From the NCBI GenBank assembly GCA_017608725.1, contig JAFCFG010000037.1:1-7967 (forward strand): 7,967 nucleotides of DNA, read 5' to 3'. The position numbers and the translations under genes were made by a program. This DNA is from Candidatus Iainarchaeum sp. Lineage in GTDB: Archaea > Iainarchaeota > Iainarchaeia > Iainarchaeales > GCA-2688035. Positions 4,958 to 7,967 of the stretch are shown here, piece after piece (the stretch's first letter is position 1; each line of letters begins with the position of its first letter). The notes under the pieces were generated by a model, which saw nothing but the letters and a program-made list of their open reading frames with translations, was not told the origin of the DNA and searched no databases.

Positions 4958-6454
4958 TCACTTCCAAATTACCTTGCTTCTTCTCTTCAAAAGGAAAAAA
5001 ATGTATTTTATCAGCATAGCAGGGTGCCTAAACAAAAGCTTTGAAAACCTTTTAAAAAACCTCAAAGGGTGCTTTAACAAAAGACCTAAGTTGTATTTAA
5101 GCATGTAATGGCTGAGCATGCTCTGTAATTCTTCTGGTTTAAATTCATCTGTTTCTATGTTTCCAACATAGTACTCAATCGCATTTTCGTCAAAGCCGCA
5201 CCTGAATAACTTTTTTTCCTTGCATATTCTGAACAATTCTGTGCCAGGCAGGGGTGTTGCAATCGCAATGCTTACACCATCCAAATCAAGTTCGTCAGCA
5301 AAATCAAAGGTTTGTCTTATTTGTTCCTTTGTTTCACCAGGCAAGCCTATTACAAAACAAGCCTTTACCAGCATTCCGTGCTTTTTGAAAGTCTTTACAA
5401 GCCCCTTAACTCTCTTCAAATTAATTGGCTTCTTAATTATTTTCCACAAAACATCTTGGTTTCCGCTTTCAACACCCAAATCAACCAGGTAACAACCGCT
5501 TTCTTGCATCTTCTTGATTAATTCTTCATCAAGCGTCCAAATTGCCAAGCCTTGTGGAACACACCACTTTAAATTGAATTTTCTGTCAATCATTCCCTGA
5601 AAAATCTTCATCGCCCTTTCCTTATCCAATGTCAAATTATCGTCAATGAAATGCAGTTCTTTTACGCCGTAATCTTCCACCAAGTGCTGTATCTCCTGCA
5701 AAACATTTTCAGGGCTTCTTGGCCTGAATCTGTTTCCCCAGAACTTTGTTGTTGCACAAAAAACGCATTTTCCGCTGCAACCCCTGCTGGTAGTCAAACA
5801 GGCGTGCCTCTTGTCTTGATAGGTTAAAGACTGGGGCAGACTTATGCTGAAATACTTTTCCATTGGAAGCAGATGTCTTGCTGGAAAAGGCAGGGCATCA
5901 AGGTTTTCAATGAATTTTGTTTTTGGATTAACAACCGTTTTTCCATTTTTTCTAAAAGCCAAGCCATCAATCTTGAAAAAATTCTTCCCCCCCTGCACCT
6001 CTTTCAACAGGTGAAGAAAACTGTGCTCCCCTTCTCCTATGACTATAAAATCAGTATTTTTATCCTGCATGCATGCAACTGGCAAAGCACTTGGGTGCTC
6101 GCCTCCGACAACAGTGATTATTTTTTTATCAATACCTTTTACAAGCTTTGTCAGCAAAAGGACGTTTCTGTATTGAAGGGAAAAAAGACAGGTAATTCCA
6201 ACAACATCTGGAGAAAAATCCCTGATTCTTTTTTCAATTTCTTCAAAGCTTAAACCATAACGAATATGCTCTTGATCAACAGGTTCTTCGTGATTGATGT
6301 CTTCAACAACTGCATCAAGCAATTTTACTTCATATCCTTCTCCCTCTAAAACAGCACCAAGGTATGCGATGCCCAGGGGAACCGTGCAATTCTTAAACAG
6401 ACCATTTAACAAGGTCATGGGTGGTGAAATCAGCATAACCTTTGAAATTTTCAT
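4958..6454 (-). CDS. Cobalamin-binding-domain radical SAM protein (class B type)
   Basis: This 498-residue protein has the standard order of this family. An N-terminal Rossmann domain of the B12-binding type spans about residues 1-155, with PLGIAYLGAVLEGEGYEV, VVGITCLFS and VVGGEHPSALP. The radical SAM TIM-barrel follows. The 4Fe-4S ligands are C226, C230 and C233 in CSGKCVFC. Further core signatures are FIDDNLT at 269-275, LGVESGN at 326-332 and FVIGLPGET at 367-375. Such enzymes methylate unactivated carbons or rearrange and cyclise lipids, sugars or tetrapyrrole precursors. A clear DxHxxG cobalamin-ligand motif is not visible, which is common in this group, so B12 use is not certain. The tail (458-492) is basic and hydrophobic, with a tandem 15-residue repeat, and could sit on the membrane. 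Adjacent methyltransferase and glycosyltransferase genes suggest a glycan or lipid-linked substrate (inference). Confidence 0.88.
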   Translation of the reverse strand: MKISKVMLISPPMTLLNGLFKNCTVPLGIAYLGAVLEGEGYEVKLLDAVVEDINHEEPVDQEHIRYGLSFEEIEKRIRDFSPDVVGITCLFSLQYRNVLLLTKLVKGIDKKIITVVGGEHPSALPVACMQDKNTDFIVIGEGEHSFLHLLKEVQGGKNFFKIDGLAFRKNGKTVVNPKTKFIENLDALPFPARHLLPMEKYFSISLPQSLTYQDKRHACLTTSRGCSGKCVFCATTKFWGNRFRPRSPENVLQEIQHLVEDYGVKELHFIDDNLTLDKERAMKIFQGMIDRKFNLKWCVPQGLAIWTLDEELIKKMQESGCYLVDLGVESGNQDVLWKIIKKPINLKRVKGLVKTFKKHGMLVKACFVIGLPGETKEQIRQTFDFADELDLDGVSIAIATPLPGTELFRICKEKKLFRCGFDENAIEYYVGNIETDEFKPEELQSMLSHYMLKYNLGLLLKHPLRFFKRFSKLLFRHPAMLIKYIFFLLKRRSKVIWK

Positions 6455-6478
6455 ATTTACATCAAGACATCAAAATGG

Positions 6479-6486
6479 ATTTAAAT
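6479..6486 (-). promoter_or_regulatory. Putative TATA box for the radical SAM-methyltransferase operon
   Basis: ATTTAAAT, a perfect palindrome centred 28.5 nt upstream of the ATG at 6454. No convincing ribosome binding site lies between box and start, so the mRNA is probably leaderless. The spacing is identical to that of the cytidylyltransferase and epimerase promoters. Confidence 0.55.
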
Positions 6487-6497
6487 ACTTTCTTCCT

Positions 6498-6510
6498 AAA
6501 AACAAAAAAA
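6498..6510 (-). terminator. Putative U-rich archaeal terminator after the membrane protein gene
   Basis: On the minus strand, seven T, one G and five T follow within 30 nt of the TAG at 6526, without a preceding GC-rich hairpin. Archaeal transcription often ends at such T-runs. It lies just upstream of the next gene's TATA box, so it would separate the two transcription units. Confidence 0.45.
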
Positions 6511-6525
6511 TTAAAGAATTCAGGC

Positions 6526-7967
6526 CTAATCAAAAGACAAATGCTTTGGCTCTGCCGTAATCTCATAAACTGTTGAGTCCTCAAAGCGCTTAATAAGCTT
6601 CACGCCCTGAAACCCATCAGGGTAATTGCTTTCAAACTGCTTGGTGAAATCAAAACTTGGTGTGTTCGGCATCCAGCGTAGCATGATTACCTTGTCGGGG
6701 AGTGAATCAGGGACTAAATCAAACAATGCCATATTGTGGGTTATAACATACTTTACTCCAAGCCCTGCAAGAATTGAAAGCGTTTCATCTTGTGACAAAT
6801 CCCTTATCCTGGGCTCTAATTCCTGAAAATCTACGCTATATTGCCCATTCAGCAACGGCTTTTTATGCTTCAACTGATAAAAGACGTAAAAGTTGTTCCA
6901 CTCCAAAGGATACTCTGCAACAATAAAATCGCCAGGCTGTTCGGCAAGCCATTCATACACTGGCGGCGTTTCACTGACGTCTGTAGCAGGGTATGGCGGA
7001 AAGTTTGCAAACTCAAACAAAATCAATGCCGCAAATGCAATTGCTAGAAGGCTTTTCTTTTTTGCACCTCTCACCCTTTCAAGCAAAAACTCTGCGCCGA
7101 ACCCAGCAAGAACTGCAAGGCAGAGCATCAATAATACAGTGAGCCTAGAATATGCCCTGAAGAAAGGAACAGCTCTAAATATAAAGAAAGACGGCATTGG
7201 AACAGGCAGGTAATCATACTTCTCCAAGTGCTCAACTACTTCAGTAAGGGGGGCATCCTTCAACTGCTGTATGCCTGTTGCCTGAACCGCAAACTCTTGA
7301 AACAAGGGCATTACTGGATAAAGAAGCGGGAGAAAAATTAGCCCAAAAAAGGCTGCTGTGAAAAAACAGGCCAGCCTTCTCTTTCCCTTGTATTTGCTGT
7401 AAAGGGCAAGCATAACTGGCAAAACTGAAATAGGAATTCCAAAGAATGGAATATAACGAATAAATGGACCAATTGCCAGAACAAACACGGCAAGGAAAGC
7501 AAAGAGGAAAAACTCAACAGGCCCCTCTCCCTTCCTCTTCCAGATTGCAAAAAGGCTTAAGCCAAGAGCTGTAAAACCGAGAAAAACCGTTGCTCCAATA
7601 AAGTTCATCCCAACAAGGCTGCTTCTGACAATTGGAGTCATTGTTCCGCCCCAAATAGGGTGGTAAACCGTTGGTGCAAGGAAATGCTGGGGCCAGGCAG
7701 AAAGATAGACCAAATTCATCATATTTGTTCTGCCGCCGAGAGCGCTCTTGAAAAGTCCGGGGTCTGATTGCTTTGCCATTGTGGTTGCGAGTGGGAGGAT
7801 TGTTAGGGAAAAAATAATGAGAAAAACGACCAAGGCAAGAATATGATGCCTTGTTTCCCTTAGGAATTGCACAGGGCTTTGCACTGCTTTCCTTGCCTTT
7901 GGCATTAGCTCATTCCTGTGAGTAATTGCCTTGTAAAGATAGAAGATTGCCAGGAAAAGAACAGAGA
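6526..7967 (-). CDS. Polytopic membrane protein with soluble C-terminal domain, partial (possible GT-C/YfhO-like)
   Basis: The reading frame stays open past the ATG at 7905 to the right edge (first full codon at 7965). It encodes a hydrophobic SVLFLAIFYLY segment upstream and has no ribosome binding site at 7905, so the true start lies outside the window. Numbered from M at 7905, hydrophobic membrane segments lie near 22-42, 98-121, 131-148, 155-170, 177-197, 252-275 and 284-301. A soluble domain of about 155 residues follows. The segments FFRAYSRLTVLLMLCLAVLAG, EYPLEWNN, KKPLLNGQYS and GLGVKYVITH resemble the C-terminal part of large YfhO/GT-C-like membrane proteins in glycan loci, which may use lipid-linked sugars. 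Catalytic loops of GT-C enzymes lie near the N-terminus, which is not visible, so no activity can be assigned. A U-rich terminator follows the stop. Confidence 0.75.
   Translation of the reverse strand, partial: SVLFLAIFYLYKAITHRNELMPKARKAVQSPVQFLRETRHHILALVVFLIIFSLTILPLATTMAKQSDPGLFKSALGGRTNMMNLVYLSAWPQHFLAPTVYHPIWGGTMTPIVRSSLVGMNFIGATVFLGFTALGLSLFAIWKRKGEGPVEFFLFAFLAVFVLAIGPFIRYIPFFGIPISVLPVMLALYSKYKGKRRLACFFTAAFFGLIFLPLLYPVMPLFQEFAVQATGIQQLKDAPLTEVVEHLEKYDYLPVPMPSFFIFRAVPFFRAYSRLTVLLMLCLAVLAGFGAEFLLERVRGAKKKSLLAIAFAALILFEFANFPPYPATDVSETPPVYEWLAEQPGDFIVAEYPLEWNNFYVFYQLKHKKPLLNGQYSVDFQELEPRIRDLSQDETLSILAGLGVKYVITHNMALFDLVPDSLPDKVIMLRWMPNTPSFDFTKQFESNYPDGFQGVKLIKRFEDSTVYEITAEPKHLSFD

Noticed and set aside
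5873..6253. Plus-strand open frame of 126 codons
   Set aside because: It lies wholly inside the radical SAM gene on the opposite strand, whose domains and motifs are intact. The translation shows no recognisable domain and there is no promoter or ribosome binding site.
1..7967. Mobile elements, CRISPR arrays, tRNA or rRNA genes
   Set aside because: No transposase or integrase reading frame, no regularly spaced repeats, no terminal inverted repeats and no tRNA-like cloverleaf were seen on reading both strands by eye.

Overview
The window looks archaeal, and a DPANN-type or other small-genome archaeon is plausible, although no rRNA or other phylogenetic marker is present to prove it. The main clue is promoter layout. 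Three genes that begin transcription units have an AT-rich palindromic box centred exactly 28.5 nt upstream of the start codon and no Shine-Dalgarno sequence, as expected for TATA-box promoters giving leaderless transcripts. Genes inside operons, and one gene with a more distant box, carry GGAGG or AAAGGTG ribosome binding sites instead. Separate genes for the two halves of transketolase and a U-rich, hairpin-free 3' end also fit, but both occur outside archaea. Composition is moderately AT-rich.

The content is a surface-glycan or nucleotide-sugar locus. At the left edge (1-343, minus) is the start of a glucose-1-phosphate cytidylyltransferase (RfbF type), the entry step to CDP-6-deoxy sugars. 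It is divergent from a three-gene plus-strand operon (496-3231): an NAD(P)-dependent SDR sugar epimerase/reductase, then the N-terminal (ThDP-binding) and C-terminal subunits of a split transketolase-like enzyme. The transketolase C half departs from housekeeping transketolases at the donor-binding positions. This set suggests transfer of a two-carbon unit to a CDP-keto-sugar, giving a branched-chain sugar; that is a hypothesis.

The operon meets, tail to tail with only 9 bp between stop codons, a minus-strand group (3241-7967). In transcription order this is: a polytopic membrane protein with a soluble C-terminal domain, whose reading frame runs off the right edge; a cobalamin-binding-type radical SAM enzyme with its own leaderless promoter; a SAM-dependent methyltransferase with an N-terminal zinc-binding motif, 6 bp downstream; and a family 2 glycosyltransferase with its own promoter and leader. 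These could modify, transfer and assemble the sugar on a lipid carrier, but no substrate can be read from the sequence.

The window is almost fully coding. No gene-free stretch exceeds 300 bp; the longest is the 152-bp divergent promoter region at 344-495. I saw no tRNA, rRNA, CRISPR array, transposase or attachment site.
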